NCBI RefSeq assembly: GCF_003020125.1
Contig: NZ_PYFW01000002.1
Coordinates: forward strand, 124,001 to 188,000
Reading direction: 5' to 3'
DNA length: 64,000 nt
DNA from: Bradyrhizobium sp. MOS003
GTDB lineage: Bacteria > Pseudomonadota > Alphaproteobacteria > Rhizobiales > Xanthobacteraceae
The translations under genes and the position numbers were made by a program. Positions 47,627-56,930 of the stretch are shown here, piece by piece (position 1 is the first letter of the stretch; every line of letters starts with the position of its first letter). The notes below the pieces were generated by a model. That model saw only the letters and a list, made by a program, of their open reading frames with translations, was not told the DNA's origin and made no database searches.

Positions 47627-47785
47627 CGAAATCCCCGAACCGACCGAGCCCGGTTTGCAGACGCTGGCGTAGCACCGTTCGTTCCCGGTTCCACGTGAAC
47701 GAGGGCTGGGTAGTTTACCCACTCTTAATATGAACGAACGCGCGATCCGATTTCCCTGATCGCGCAACAGCCGCGAGGTGTTGGC

Positions 47786-48250
47786 TCAAAAGCGAACAGT
47801 CATACCGACATGGCTCGATGCAAATCCGAGCCGCTTGTAAAAGCGCTGCGCGTCGACGCGGCTCGCATGCGTCAACAATTCGACCAGATTGCAGCCGCGC
47901 GTCTTGGCTTCCGCGATCGCCCATTGCACCAATCGCTCGCCGATGCCGCGACTGCGACAATCGGCGGCAACGCGAACGTCTTCGAGCAGGCCGCGCACGC
48001 CGCCTTGCGAGCTGATGCCCGGCAGGATCGCGAGCTGCAGGCAACCGACCACCCTGCCCTCGCTCTCGGCAACCACGAGCGTGAGATTCGGATCGCGCTC
48101 GACCCGGGCGAAGGCATCGTAGTAGGCGGCGGGCAACGGATCCTCGACGCGCTCGCGCGCGCGGCCGAGATGATCGTCGGCGAGCATCGCCACGATTGCT
48201 GGAACATCGTCGCGGCGCGCGCGACGAATGGAGACGGATTCGGCGGTCAT
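47786..48250 (-). CDS. GNAT-family N-acetyltransferase
   Basis: This 154-residue enzyme has the GNAT core: N-terminal SIRRARRDDVPAIVAMLADD, acceptor strand VVAESEGRVVGCLQLAI, the acetyl-CoA binding region VAADCRSRGIGERLVQWAIAEAKTRGC (R-x2-G-x-G) and the C-terminal HASRVDAQRFYKRLGF pattern. The acceptor is unknown. The GST gene is 17 bases upstream in the same direction, so they may be co-expressed. Confidence 0.9.
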   Translation of the reverse strand: MTAESVSIRRARRDDVPAIVAMLADDHLGRARERVEDPLPAAYYDAFARVERDPNLTLVVAESEGRVVGCLQLAILPGISSQGGVRGLLEDVRVAADCRSRGIGERLVQWAIAEAKTRGCNLVELLTHASRVDAQRFYKRLGFASSHVGMTVRF

Positions 48251-48267
48251 GTCAGACTACTCCAACC

Positions 48268-48858
48268 TCATTGCGCCGGCGGGAGGCCGAGAAACGCTTC
48301 GACCTCGCCGATCCAGCGTCGGAGGGCGGCATAACGGCCGAGATCGAAGCCGCCTTCATGCGCCAGGCGGGTATAGGCGAGCAGCGAGACGTCGGCGAGC
48401 GAAACCTCTTCGCCGGCGAAGAAACGGCTGGCCGCAAGATGCTGCTCCATGCGGTCGAGCGCCGCATAGCCGCGCTTGACCTTTTCGGGGTCGAGCTCGG
48501 ATGCGTCCTTGCCGAGATAGACCAGCTGGAAGCGGCATACCGCGATATGGGGCTCGTGGCTGTACTGTTCCCAGAACAGCCATTCGTCCATCTTGGCCGC
48601 CGTGAAGGCGTCGCGAGGAACGAGCGCGCTGTCGCGGGCGAGATAGCGGATGACGGCATTGGACTGCGCCAGCGTGCGGCCGTCGTCGAATGCGACGGTG
48701 GGCACCTGGCCGGTGCCGTTCATCTTCAGGAATTGCGGCGTGCGCGTCTCGCCCTTGCGGGTGTCGATCTCGATCCACTGGTAGGGCAATGCGAGATGAT
48801 CGCAAACCCATTTCACCTTCAGGCAATTGCCGGAATTGCTGTCGCCGTAGATCTTCAT
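48268..48858 (-). CDS. Glutathione S-transferase
   Basis: This 196-residue protein has the N-terminal thioredoxin-like domain (MKIYGDSNSGNCLKVKWVCDHLALPYQWIEIDTRKGETRTPQFLKMNGTGQVPTVAFDDGRTLAQSNAVIRYLA, with cis-Pro VP and Q-S-N glutathione contacts) and the helical C-terminal domain (FFAGEEVSLADVSLLAYTRLAHEGGF). It starts at ATG 48858 with GGGGG upstream; a GTG at 48867 is also in frame. The substrate is unknown. The GNAT gene follows. Confidence 0.9.
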   Translation of the reverse strand: MKIYGDSNSGNCLKVKWVCDHLALPYQWIEIDTRKGETRTPQFLKMNGTGQVPTVAFDDGRTLAQSNAVIRYLARDSALVPRDAFTAAKMDEWLFWEQYSHEPHIAVCRFQLVYLGKDASELDPEKVKRGYAALDRMEQHLAASRFFAGEEVSLADVSLLAYTRLAHEGGFDLGRYAALRRWIGEVEAFLGLPPAQ

Positions 48859-48933
48859 CGCTGCCACCCCCGCTTCTGGAGCGGCAGAGCATCAGGGCTC
48901 GCGGGCGCTGTCAATCGGCGCCATGCGCGCCGG

Positions 48934-49695
48934 TCAGAACTTGTAGCCGAGCCCGGCGCGGACGGAATTGACGTTCGACTCGATGTCCGACGTCACCCGC
49001 TGGTATTCGTATTCGGCACGGAGGAACAGGCCGCCGACCACCATGACGTCGACGCCGAGGCCGGCGGAGTATCCATAGACCAGCTTGCTCTTGCTAGCGA
49101 ACGTCGTCGCCGGCTGCACCGGCGACGGAGACGCCGAAGCATAGCGATCGACGGTCTGGCTGCCGACCCCGCCGCCGATGAAAGCGTAGGGCAAGAAGCA
49201 TCCCCAGGCATAGCCGGCCCGCGCGCGCAGCGATCCGAAGTCGGACACGCCGACCACCGCGGATGTCGCGGCGGTGGCAATGACCGCATTGGCGCCGTTG
49301 AAGGTCTGTCCGACCGAATTCGACGTCGACTTGAAGCCACCGTGAATGTAGTTCGCCTCGATACCGAGCACGACATCGTCCCATTGCCCGTTATAGCCGG
49401 CAAACGCGCCATAGCCGGCGCTGTTGCTGTGCGCAAACGCGAGCGATTGCCAGTTGTAGGCCGGTCCCGGCGAAACGAAGGTCGACTGGATGTCGCTGTT
49501 GATGCCGGGAGCGACCTTCGACGTGATCGCGCCGTACTCGCCCTGGCCGCCGACATAGTAGCCCTGCCAGTTGACGCTGGAGTTGCTAAGCCCGTCTGTG
49601 ACGCTGCCGCGCAGGATCGGCAGATCCGGCATGTCGGCCGCATGCGCGGCAGACACCGTCCCCAACATCGCCGCCGCCAACAAAAGCCCACGCAT
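48934..49695 (-). CDS. Outer-membrane beta-barrel protein
   Basis: The protein is 253 residues from ATG 49695 (GGAG ribosome binding site); a GTG at 49725 is a longer option. A signal peptide MRGLLLAAAMLGTVSAAHA ends at AHA-AD. The remainder alternates strands (NWQGYYVGGQGEYG, YNGQWDDVVLGIEANYIHGG, SLRARAGYAWGCFLPYAFIGGGVG, GYSAGLGVDVMVVGGLFLRAEYEYQRV) and ends in a C-terminal Phe (RAGLGYKF), typical of OmpA-like/opacity-type 8-strand barrels. It lies on the same strand as another barrel gene, with a 168-bp gap. Confidence 0.85.
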   Translation of the reverse strand: MRGLLLAAAMLGTVSAAHAADMPDLPILRGSVTDGLSNSSVNWQGYYVGGQGEYGAITSKVAPGINSDIQSTFVSPGPAYNWQSLAFAHSNSAGYGAFAGYNGQWDDVVLGIEANYIHGGFKSTSNSVGQTFNGANAVIATAATSAVVGVSDFGSLRARAGYAWGCFLPYAFIGGGVGSQTVDRYASASPSPVQPATTFASKSKLVYGYSAGLGVDVMVVGGLFLRAEYEYQRVTSDIESNVNSVRAGLGYKF

Positions 49696-49863
49696 CGCAA
49701 CGCTCCATCGAACTCGAACTTTCACCCGTGATCATGGCTTGTTAACCTTAACCAATGGTTGCGCCGGGCACTTTCATCGCTACTCGCCATGAAAAATACG
49801 CACAGCAAAACGGCGCGGGATGATCCCGCGCCGTTAAGAAGTCTTAACCGATCAGCCTGCCGA

Positions 49864-50691
49864 TCAGCCCTTGGTGACGAGCGGGGGCATGTAGGCGGGC
49901 GGGCTGTTGAGATCCCAGCGCACGCCGATCTTGACGTCGTGCGAGGTGATGTCCCTGACCTTGATCGAGGTGGGGCCCGAAGCGCTGTTGTCGAACAGAC
50001 GGTAGTTGCCGGGCGCGCCGTCGCCGAGATTCATGTAGCTGTAGGCCAGTTCGACGGTGAAGCCGGGATTGACCTTGTAGGCGAGACCAGCGTGGGCGGC
50101 CCAGGCCAGGTTCCACTTTCCGTTGTCGGCGAAGTAGGCGACGCTGTTGTTCAGACCGGGGCTGTACGACACGCCGTCGTCGCGGAAGCCGCTGATCTTG
50201 TTGTAGGAGCCACCGACACCGGCGCCGATGAACGGGGTGATGCACCACCAGGTGCCGAGGTCGACGTAGGCGTTGGCCATCACGACCCACTCGGACTTGC
50301 TGCCGGTGTAGTTGTTGACGCCGACGAAGCCGGGACCGACGACGTTGTCGCTGCCGTGCAGATTCGATTTGCCACGGTACTGGCCGATCACGTCAGCGCG
50401 GAACCAGTTGTTGAAGCGATAGCCGACGCCGAGATCGAACAGTCCTGCCGAGTCGAAGCCGAGGCCCTCCGTCGTCTTCGAATATCCAGCCGGCAAGGCG
50501 CTTTCGATGCGCTTCGCGCTCTGGTTGGTCATGCCGACGTCGCCGCGCAGATACCAGCCGCCGAAATCGGCGGGCGGAGCCGGCGGCGCGTACATCGGAG
50601 GGGGCGCCGCGATCGGCATGTCGGCGGCGAACGCCATCGACGAGATCAGGGTTGCCGCACCCGCGGCAAGGAGAGACTTAACGCTACGCAT
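49864..50691 (-). CDS. Outer-membrane beta-barrel protein
   Basis: This 275-residue protein starts at ATG 50691 with an AAGGACG ribosome binding site. It has a signal peptide (MRSVKSLLAAGAATLISSMAFAADMPI) and a proline-rich stretch (APPPMYAPPAPP), then barrel strands (GWYLRGDVGMTNQSAK, FDLGVGYRFNNWFRADVIGQYRGKSN, ANAYVDLGTWWCITPFIGAGVGGSYNKISG, GLAYKVNPGFTVELAYSYMNLG, SHDVKIGVRWDL). It resembles rhizobial OmpA/Omp25-type surface proteins. The in-frame stretch upstream (to 50871) overlaps the promoter region and is not coding. Confidence 0.88.
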   Translation of the reverse strand: MRSVKSLLAAGAATLISSMAFAADMPIAAPPPMYAPPAPPADFGGWYLRGDVGMTNQSAKRIESALPAGYSKTTEGLGFDSAGLFDLGVGYRFNNWFRADVIGQYRGKSNLHGSDNVVGPGFVGVNNYTGSKSEWVVMANAYVDLGTWWCITPFIGAGVGGSYNKISGFRDDGVSYSPGLNNSVAYFADNGKWNLAWAAHAGLAYKVNPGFTVELAYSYMNLGDGAPGNYRLFDNSASGPTSIKVRDITSHDVKIGVRWDLNSPPAYMPPLVTKG

Positions 50692-50915
50692 TGGCTTCGT
50701 CCTTTTGGCCGGTGAGGCAAATACACAGGCCTCACGTTCTGGAAACTCACGAAGCGGACGATGCCAGCAAATGTTTAAGCGCCACTTAACCCTAATTTTT
50801 AAGGTTGATTTTTCCTGACTGCACGTACGCATGGACGGCAAGCGTTGCAAAAATGCAGCGCCTCGCCGCAATTGCTAACGATGCGTAAAGCCGCAATGCA
50901 GCGGAAGAGATTCCG

Positions 50916-52169
50916 TTAACGCGCGTGCCGCGGCAGCTTGGGCAGGAACACCGCGAGCAGGCCGATCGCCGGCAAATAGGCGCAGACCTGGTACACGAAC
51001 TCGATCGAGGTGTGGTCGGCGACCTTGCCGAGCACGGCGGCGCCCAAGCCACCGATGCCGAACGCAACGCCGAAGAACACGCCGGAGATCATGCCGAATC
51101 TGTGCGGCACCAGCTCCTGCGCGAACACGATGATCGACGACGTCGTCGAGGAGATGATCAGGCCGATGACGACTGAGAGCACCGCGCTGCCGACGAGCCC
51201 GGCATAGGGCAGCGCCAGCGTGAACGGCAGCGCGCCCAGGATCGAGATCCAGATCACGATCTTGCGGCCGAAGCGATCGCCCAAGGGACCGCCCAGAAAT
51301 GCGCCGACTGCGTTCGCCGCGAGGAAGATGAAGAGATACATCTGCGCGGCCTGCGTCGACACGCCGAACCGGTCGATCAGGTAGAAGATGTAATAGCTCG
51401 ACAAGCTCGAGACGTAGAGCTGTTTCGAGAACAGCAGCGCCACCAGCACGAGCAGCGCCACGACAACGCGGCGCGAGCTGGGCGCGTCGGGATGGGCCTG
51501 CACCGCCGCCGTCTTCTTCGCCTTGATCTGCGGCGCGTACCAGCGGCCGATGCGCCAGAGGATGAGGATCGCGAGGAACGCGATCGAGGAGAACCAGGCG
51601 ATGCTGCCTTGCCCGAACGGCACAACGATCAACGCTGCCAGCACCGGCCCCATCGAGGTGCCGAAACTGCCGCCGAGCTGAAACACCGATTGTGCAAAAC
51701 CGTGGCGCCCGCCGGAGGCAAGCCGCGCGATGCGCGCGGACTCCGGGTGGAACACCGCCGAGCCGAGGCCGACCAGCGCGGCGGCGACGAGAATGACGAG
51801 ATATTGGTGCGCGGCGCTGAGCAGCAAGAGGCCGAAGAAGGTCGAGGCCATGCCGATCGCCAGCGAATAAGGCTGCGCCTTCTTGTCGGTGTAGTGCCCG
51901 ACCACCGGCTGCAGCAGCGAGGCCGTGAACTGGAAGGCCAGCGTGATCATGCCGATCTGCGCGAAGTCGAGCGCGTAGGTGTCCTTCAAGATCGGATACA
52001 CCGAGGCGATCAGCGATTGCATGGTGTCGTTGAGGAAGTGCGAGAAGCTGATGCCGGCGAGCACGACATAGGCGGGCCCGGCGGCCTTCGCAGCAACAGG
52101 CGCCACGTCGTCGACGACGACGACGGGCTCGGTCAGCGTTTCCTGGGAGACGACGACGGATTTGTTCAC
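50916..52169 (-). CDS. MFS exporter, fosmidomycin-resistance (Fsr) type
   Basis: This 417-residue permease has the Fsr-like pattern: SFSHFLNDTMQSLIASVYPILKDTYALDFAQIGMITLAFQFTASLLQPVVGHYTDKKAQPYSLAIGM in the first two helices, GSAVFHPESARIARLASGG (helix 4) and QSVFQLGGSFGTSMGPVLAALIVVPFG (helix 5). Fsr exporters give resistance to fosmidomycin-like phosphonates and other compounds; the natural substrate is unknown. A cytoplasmic N terminus of about 30 residues precedes helix 1. Confidence 0.92.
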   Translation of the reverse strand: MNKSVVVSQETLTEPVVVVDDVAPVAAKAAGPAYVVLAGISFSHFLNDTMQSLIASVYPILKDTYALDFAQIGMITLAFQFTASLLQPVVGHYTDKKAQPYSLAIGMASTFFGLLLLSAAHQYLVILVAAALVGLGSAVFHPESARIARLASGGRHGFAQSVFQLGGSFGTSMGPVLAALIVVPFGQGSIAWFSSIAFLAILILWRIGRWYAPQIKAKKTAAVQAHPDAPSSRRVVVALLVLVALLFSKQLYVSSLSSYYIFYLIDRFGVSTQAAQMYLFIFLAANAVGAFLGGPLGDRFGRKIVIWISILGALPFTLALPYAGLVGSAVLSVVIGLIISSTTSSIIVFAQELVPHRFGMISGVFFGVAFGIGGLGAAVLGKVADHTSIEFVYQVCAYLPAIGLLAVFLPKLPRHAR

Positions 52170-52282
52170 TGCAGCGATCCCGGCGCGGCAGATTGCCGCG
52201 ACCTGCTCAATACGATGCAGGCGGCGGTGGAACCACCGTCAATCGCAAATGGCTGGGATGCGTGTGTCCGCGAGTCCAGTTT

Positions 52283-52374
52283 CGTAGGTGGGCAAAGGCG
52301 CACTTGCGCCGTGCCCACGACCTGTTCGATACGGCAACATAAGCGTGGGCACGCTTCGCTTTGCCCACCCTACA
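52283..52374. repeat. Dispersed palindromic repeat, TAGGGTGGGCAAAG family
   Basis: CGTAGGTGGGCAAAGGCGCACTTGCGCCGTGCCCAC and GTGGGCACGCTTCGCTTTGCCCACCCTACA form two facing hairpins. It lies between the Fsr-like gene and glmM and is very similar to 14099-14180. Confidence 0.8.
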
Positions 52375-52389
52375 GGACTGTGGTTGCCG

Positions 52390-53733
52390 CTACGCCGCGG
52401 CTTGGCCCAGCGCCGAGACGATGGTGTCGACGACGTCCTCGACCAGGATGCGGTCCTCGCCCTCGCCCATGACGCGGATCACCGGCTCGGTGCCGGAGGA
52501 GCGGATCAAGAGGCGGCCGTGGCCGTTGAGGCGCTTCTCGCCGTCGGAGATCGCCGATTTGACGTCGGAATCGTCGAGCGGCTTGCCGCCCTTGTGGCGG
52601 ACGTTCTTGAGGATCTGCGGCAGCGGATCGAAGCGGTGGCAGACCTCGGAAACGGGCCGGCGCAGCTTCTGCACCACCGCGAGCACTTGCAGCGCAGCGA
52701 CAAAACCGTCGCCCGTGGTGGCGTAGTCGGAGAGGATGATGTGGCCCGACTGCTCGCCGCCGAGATTATAGCCGCCGTTCAGCATCTGCTCGAGCACGTA
52801 GCGATCGCCGACCGGCGTGCGCACCAGATCGAGCCCCTGCCCTTTCAGGAAGCGCTCGAGCCCGAGATTGGACATCACGGTGGCGACGATGCCGGGACGC
52901 GACAGGCGGCCGTCTTCCTTCCAGCTCTGCGCGATCACCGCCAGCAGCTGGTCGCCGTCGACGACATGGCCGCGCTCGTCGACCAGGATGACGCGGTCGG
53001 CGTCGCCGTCCAGCGCGATGCCGATGTCGGCGCGCATCTCGCGCACCTTCCGCGACAGTGCTTCCGGCGAGGTCGAGCCGCAATCCTTGTTGATGTTGAA
53101 GCCGTCGGGCTCGACGCCGATCGGCACCACGTCGGCACCCAGTTCCCACAGCGCTTCCGGCACCACCTTGTAGGCGGCACCATTGGCGCAATCGATCACG
53201 ACGCGCAGGCCATCGAGCGAGAGGTCGCGCGGCAGGGTACGCTTGGCGAATTCGATGTAGCGGTCATGCACGCCGTCGATACGGCGGGCGCGGCCCAAGC
53301 TCGCACTTTGTGCGAGCCTCTTCTCGATGGGCTCGTCGAGCAGTTGCTCGATCTGCTTCTCGACGTCGTCGGAGAGCTTGAAGCCCTGCGGGCCGAACAG
53401 CTTGATGCCGTTGTCCTCGAACAGATTGTGCGAGGCCGAGATCATCACGCCGAGATCGGCGCGCATCGACTTGGTCAGCATCGCGACCGCCGGCGTCGGC
53501 ATCGGCCCGACCAGCAGCACGTCCATGCCGACCGAGGTGAAGCCGGCGACCATGGCGTATTCGATCATGTAGCCGGACAGACGGGTGTCCTTGCCGATCA
53601 CGACCCGGTGGCGGTGGTCACCGCGCTGAAACGCAAGGCCTGCGGCCTGGCCGACCTTGAGCGCGAGCTCCGGCGTGATCAGTCCGTTGGCGCGGCCCCG
53701 AATCCCGTCCGTCCCGAAATATTTGCGGCTCAT
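52390..53733 (-). CDS. glmM: Phosphoglucosamine mutase
   Basis: This 447-residue enzyme converts glucosamine-6-phosphate to glucosamine-1-phosphate for peptidoglycan and LPS. The start [17 protein letters not shown], phosphoserine Ser101 in [19 protein letters not shown], metal-binding Asp loop [16 protein letters not shown], sugar-binding [10 protein letters not shown] and phosphate-binding [15 protein letters not shown] are all present. ATG 53733 is used; four extra codons precede it in frame. Confidence 0.96.
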   Translation of the reverse strand: MSRKYFGTDGIRGRANGLITPELALKVGQAAGLAFQRGDHRHRVVIGKDTRLSGYMIEYAMVAGFTSVGMDVLLVGPMPTPAVAMLTKSMRADLGVMISASHNLFEDNGIKLFGPQGFKLSDDVEKQIEQLLDEPIEKRLAQSASLGRARRIDGVHDRYIEFAKRTLPRDLSLDGLRVVIDCANGAAYKVVPEALWELGADVVPIGVEPDGFNINKDCGSTSPEALSRKVREMRADIGIALDGDADRVILVDERGHVVDGDQLLAVIAQSWKEDGRLSRPGIVATVMSNLGLERFLKGQGLDLVRTPVGDRYVLEQMLNGGYNLGGEQSGHIILSDYATTGDGFVAALQVLAVVQKLRRPVSEVCHRFDPLPQILKNVRHKGGKPLDDSDVKSAISDGEKRLNGHGRLLIRSSGTEPVIRVMGEGEDRILVEDVVDTIVSALGQAAA

Positions 53734-53954
53734 ATCGTCCCCCAAGCAACAACCAGGGGATCCCCTCTACAACCACGGGCTGCCCGAACGGGGCCCGCAT
53801 CCCTGATTTGCTGGGATCTTATAAGCCTTGCGCGGCTAACTTGGCTTCAAAAAATATGATGAATCATTACGGAACCGGGGGTGCCGCCGCTCCGGTAAGA
53901 TCTTGTTAACATTATATTTCCCGCCCATGGCGCCAAAACAGGGCGGAACCCGCT

Positions 53955-54176
<222 letters not shown>

Positions 54177-54238
54177 CTAGATGACGCCGAAATCTTCCGA
54201 TGCAAGACTCTGGGTAGAAGACGGGCCGGGGAACGATC

Positions 54239-55375
54239 ATGAAGCATATCACCTGTATCGACGATCTTCGCGCGCTGCATAAGCGCCGCGTGCCGAAGGC
54301 GTTCTTCGACTATTGCGACCGCGGCTCCTATGCCGAGGAGACGTTACGGGCCAACCGCGAGGACATGCAGGCGATCAAGTTCCGCCAGCGCATCCTGGTC
54401 GACGTCTCCAGGCGCGACACCTCGACCACGATCCTCGGCGAACCCTCGACCATGCCGCTGATGCTGGCGCCCGTCGGCCTGCTCGGCATGCAGCATGGCG
54501 ACGGCGAGATCCACGCCTGCCGCGCCGCGCAAGCCGCCGGCATCCCGTTCACGCAATCGACCATGTCGATCTGCTCGATCGAGGACATCGCCGCCAATGT
54601 CGAGAAACCGTTCTGGTTCCAGCTCTACGTCATGAAGGACCGCGGCTTCATCAAGGAATTGATCCAGCGCGCGATGGCGGCCAAGTGCAGCGCGCTGGTG
54701 CTCACCGTGGACCTCCAGGTGATCGGCCAGCGCCACGCCGACATCAAGAACGGCATGACCGTGCCCCCCGAGTGGTCGCTATCGAAACTGCTGGATTTCG
54801 CCAGCAAGCCCGCCTGGGTCTCCGGGGTGCTGCAAGGCAAGCGCCGCACCTTCGGCAACATCGCCGGCCACGTGAAGAATACCGAGGATCTCAATCGCCT
54901 CGCCGAGTGGACGGCCTCGCAGTTCGACACCTCGCTGAACTGGAAGGACGTCGAGTGGGTCCGCAGCATCTGGCCGGGCAAGCTCGTCATCAAGGGTATC
55001 CTGGACGTCGAGGACGCCGAGGAAGCCGCCAAGACCGGCGCGCAGGCCCTCGTCGTCTCCAACCATGGCGGCCGTCAGCTCGACGGCGCGCCGTCCTCGA
55101 TCGAGGTGCTGCCCGAGATCGCGGATGCGGTCGGTGACAGGATGGAGATCATGTTCGACGGCGGCATCCGCTCCGGCCAGGACGTGATGCGCGCGCTCGC
55201 GCTCGGCGCAAAGTCCTGCATGCTCGGCCGCGCCTACGCCTACGGCCTGGGCGCCGGCGGCCAGGCCGGCGTCGCCAAGGCGATCGACATCATCCAGAAG
55301 GAGCTGCTCACCACCATGGGCCTGTGCGGCGTCAACCGGATCGACGAGATCGACGATCACGTCATCGCGATGTGA
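54239..55375 (+). CDS. lldD: FMN-dependent alpha-hydroxy acid dehydrogenase (L-lactate dehydrogenase-like)
   Basis: This 378-residue flavoenzyme oxidises L-2-hydroxy acids such as L-lactate. The barrel shows MPLMLAPVGLLGMQHGDGE, STMSICSIEDIA, QLYVMKDR, VKGILDVEDAE-type Lys (KLVIKGILD), and the active-site His in VVSNHGGRQLDGAPSS with the FDGGIRSGQDV phosphate-binding loop. The name lldD rests on similarity to the group; other hydroxy acids are possible. It stands alone, with the small acidic gene divergent. Confidence 0.87.
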   Translation: MKHITCIDDLRALHKRRVPKAFFDYCDRGSYAEETLRANREDMQAIKFRQRILVDVSRRDTSTTILGEPSTMPLMLAPVGLLGMQHGDGEIHACRAAQAAGIPFTQSTMSICSIEDIAANVEKPFWFQLYVMKDRGFIKELIQRAMAAKCSALVLTVDLQVIGQRHADIKNGMTVPPEWSLSKLLDFASKPAWVSGVLQGKRRTFGNIAGHVKNTEDLNRLAEWTASQFDTSLNWKDVEWVRSIWPGKLVIKGILDVEDAEEAAKTGAQALVVSNHGGRQLDGAPSSIEVLPEIADAVGDRMEIMFDGGIRSGQDVMRALALGAKSCMLGRAYAYGLGAGGQAGVAKAIDIIQKELLTTMGLCGVNRIDEIDDHVIAM

Positions 55376-55390
55376 GGCATTGCGTAGGAC

Positions 55391-55485
55391 CGTAGGGTGG
55401 GCAAAGCGAAGCGTGCCCACCACCTTTCGCAGCGCTTGAGAAGCAAGGTGGGCACGGCGCAAGAGCGACTTTGCCCGCCCTACGA
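55391..55485. repeat. Dispersed palindromic repeat, TAGGGTGGGCAAAG family
   Basis: CGTAGGGTGGGCAAAGCGAAGCGTGCCCACC and GGTGGGCACGGCGCAAGAGCGACTTTGCCCGCCCTACG, 55391-55485, two facing hairpins in the gap between convergent genes. Compare 14099-14180 and 52283-52374. Confidence 0.8.
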
Positions 55486-55535
55486 GTTCTTCGCTTGTCC
55501 GGGACGACAGCGAGAATGTGGCGGCCGTAACCGCC

Positions 55536-56162
55536 TCACATCGGCGGCGTAATTCCATCGCGGCCGACATTGATGCGGTTCGCTTCCAGCGTTCCATCAT
55601 CCTTTTTCGCCGCGCCGAAGATGATCAGCTTGGCGCCCGGCTTCACTTCCGATTTGTCGGTGGCGATGAAGGTGACGATCGGCGTGTCCGGCGGCACCAC
55701 CACTTTTTTCTCGCCGTCCTTGTATTTGACCGTGACGTTCTGGCCGTCGGTGCCCTTCACCGTCTGCGCCACGGTGGCATTGGTCATGGTCGAATTGGCA
55801 CGCGCGTCCCAGGGACGGAAGCCCTCGGCGGCGCCGCGCTGGTTCTCCGGGAAGATGTGGACCGCGATCGCCTTCTGGGTGCCGTCGGGCTCGGGCATGC
55901 CGGTAACGCCGATGTAGGAGCCATCCTTGATCTCGGACAGTGAGGTCTTCACCACAGCGAAGACGGCGACGTTATCGGTCATCCTCACCTTCACATCGGT
56001 GCCCTCGCGGGTCTTGATGGCCAGAGTGTTGCCGTCAACGCTCTCGATGGTGCCGCGGATGCGGACCGCTGGCGCCTGCTGCGCGAAGGCAGATGACGCG
56101 AGAACGCACGCGGCGAATGCCGCCACGACAAGACGTGACACACGATTGTTCGACTTCAGCAT
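55536..56162 (-). CDS. Exported 208-residue protein, tandem copy 1
   Basis: From ATG 56162 (AAGGGAA ribosome binding site) the protein is 208 residues with a signal peptide (MLKSNNRVSRLVVAAFAACVLASSAFA). The mature part has an OB/SH3-like start (VRIRGTIESVDGNTLAIKTREGTDVKVRM), the motif HIFPENQRGAAEGFRPWD, TMTNATVAQTVKG, VKYKDGEKKVVVPPDTPIVTF, DKSEVKPGAKL and closing VGRDGITPPM. This looks like a DUF5666-type periplasmic protein. It is one of two tandem paralogues of identical length; the other is 76 bases upstream. Role unknown. Confidence 0.82.
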   Translation of the reverse strand: MLKSNNRVSRLVVAAFAACVLASSAFAQQAPAVRIRGTIESVDGNTLAIKTREGTDVKVRMTDNVAVFAVVKTSLSEIKDGSYIGVTGMPEPDGTQKAIAVHIFPENQRGAAEGFRPWDARANSTMTNATVAQTVKGTDGQNVTVKYKDGEKKVVVPPDTPIVTFIATDKSEVKPGAKLIIFGAAKKDDGTLEANRINVGRDGITPPM

Positions 56163-56238
56163 GACTGTTCCCTTCAGGGCGTGGCGGCGGTCAAACATGG
56201 CAACCCCACCCACCCCCAGCTATTCCAGGCCGCAGCGA

Positions 56239-56865
56239 TCACATCGGCGGCGCGAGGCCGTCGCGACCGACGCTGACGCGGTTGGTCTCGAACGAGCCGT
56301 CCGGCAATTGCTTCATGAAGGCGATGACCTTGGCGCCCGGCTTCAACTCGGATTTGTCGCTCGGCACGAAGGTCACCACCGGCGTGTTGTCGGCGACGAA
56401 GACTTTCTTCTCGCCGTCCTTGTACTTGACGAGCAGCGTATGCCCGTCATTGCCGACGACGCTTTCCGCCACCGTCGCATTGGTCATGCTCGAATTCGGC
56501 TTGAGGTCCCAGGGCCGCGAGCCCTCGCCGGTGCCACGCATGCTCTCCGGAAAGACGTGCACCTCGACGGCGTTCTGGCCGCCGTCCGGCCCCGGCACCG
56601 TGGTCGCACCGATGAACGAACCCGGCTTGATGTCGGCGAGTGAAATCTTGGTAATGCCTGACACGTTGACGTCAGGCGCGATGCGCAGCTTGACGTCCTC
56701 GCCGCTGCGCGACTTGACCTGCATGGTGTCGCCATTGACGGCTTCGATGGTGCCGCGCACCCGCGTCGGCACCGGCGCCCTTTGGGCGAAGGCGCAGTAG
56801 GTCGAGACGGCCACCATCGCAACGGCGATCAGTGGACGTGTGAAAGTTGCACGTTGAACAGACAT
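56239..56865 (-). CDS. Exported 208-residue protein, tandem copy 2
   Basis: ATG 56865 (GGAGACC ribosome binding site) gives 208 residues, the same as the downstream copy. Signal peptide MSVQRATFTRPLIAVAMVAVSTYCAFA; mature part VRGTIEAVNGDTMQVKSRSGEDVKLRI, HVFPESMRGTGEGSRPWDL, SMTNATVAESVVGNDG, VKYKDGEKKVFVADNTPVVTF, DKSELKPGAKV, VGRDGLAPPM. About half the residues match copy 1. An earlier in-frame stretch to 57246 is not coding and overlaps aroE. Function is unknown. Confidence 0.82.
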   Translation of the reverse strand: MSVQRATFTRPLIAVAMVAVSTYCAFAQRAPVPTRVRGTIEAVNGDTMQVKSRSGEDVKLRIAPDVNVSGITKISLADIKPGSFIGATTVPGPDGGQNAVEVHVFPESMRGTGEGSRPWDLKPNSSMTNATVAESVVGNDGHTLLVKYKDGEKKVFVADNTPVVTFVPSDKSELKPGAKVIAFMKQLPDGSFETNRVSVGRDGLAPPM

Positions 56866-56930
56866 GACGGTCTCCGATTGTCCCACGACGGTAGAACTCC
56901 GGAGATGGTGCGCTATTCGCCGCGCCCCGC

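Noticed and set aside
48196..49731. 511-residue plus-strand open frame
   Set aside because: Antisense to the GST and outer-membrane barrel genes; the reverse strand carries clear domains and a signal peptide.
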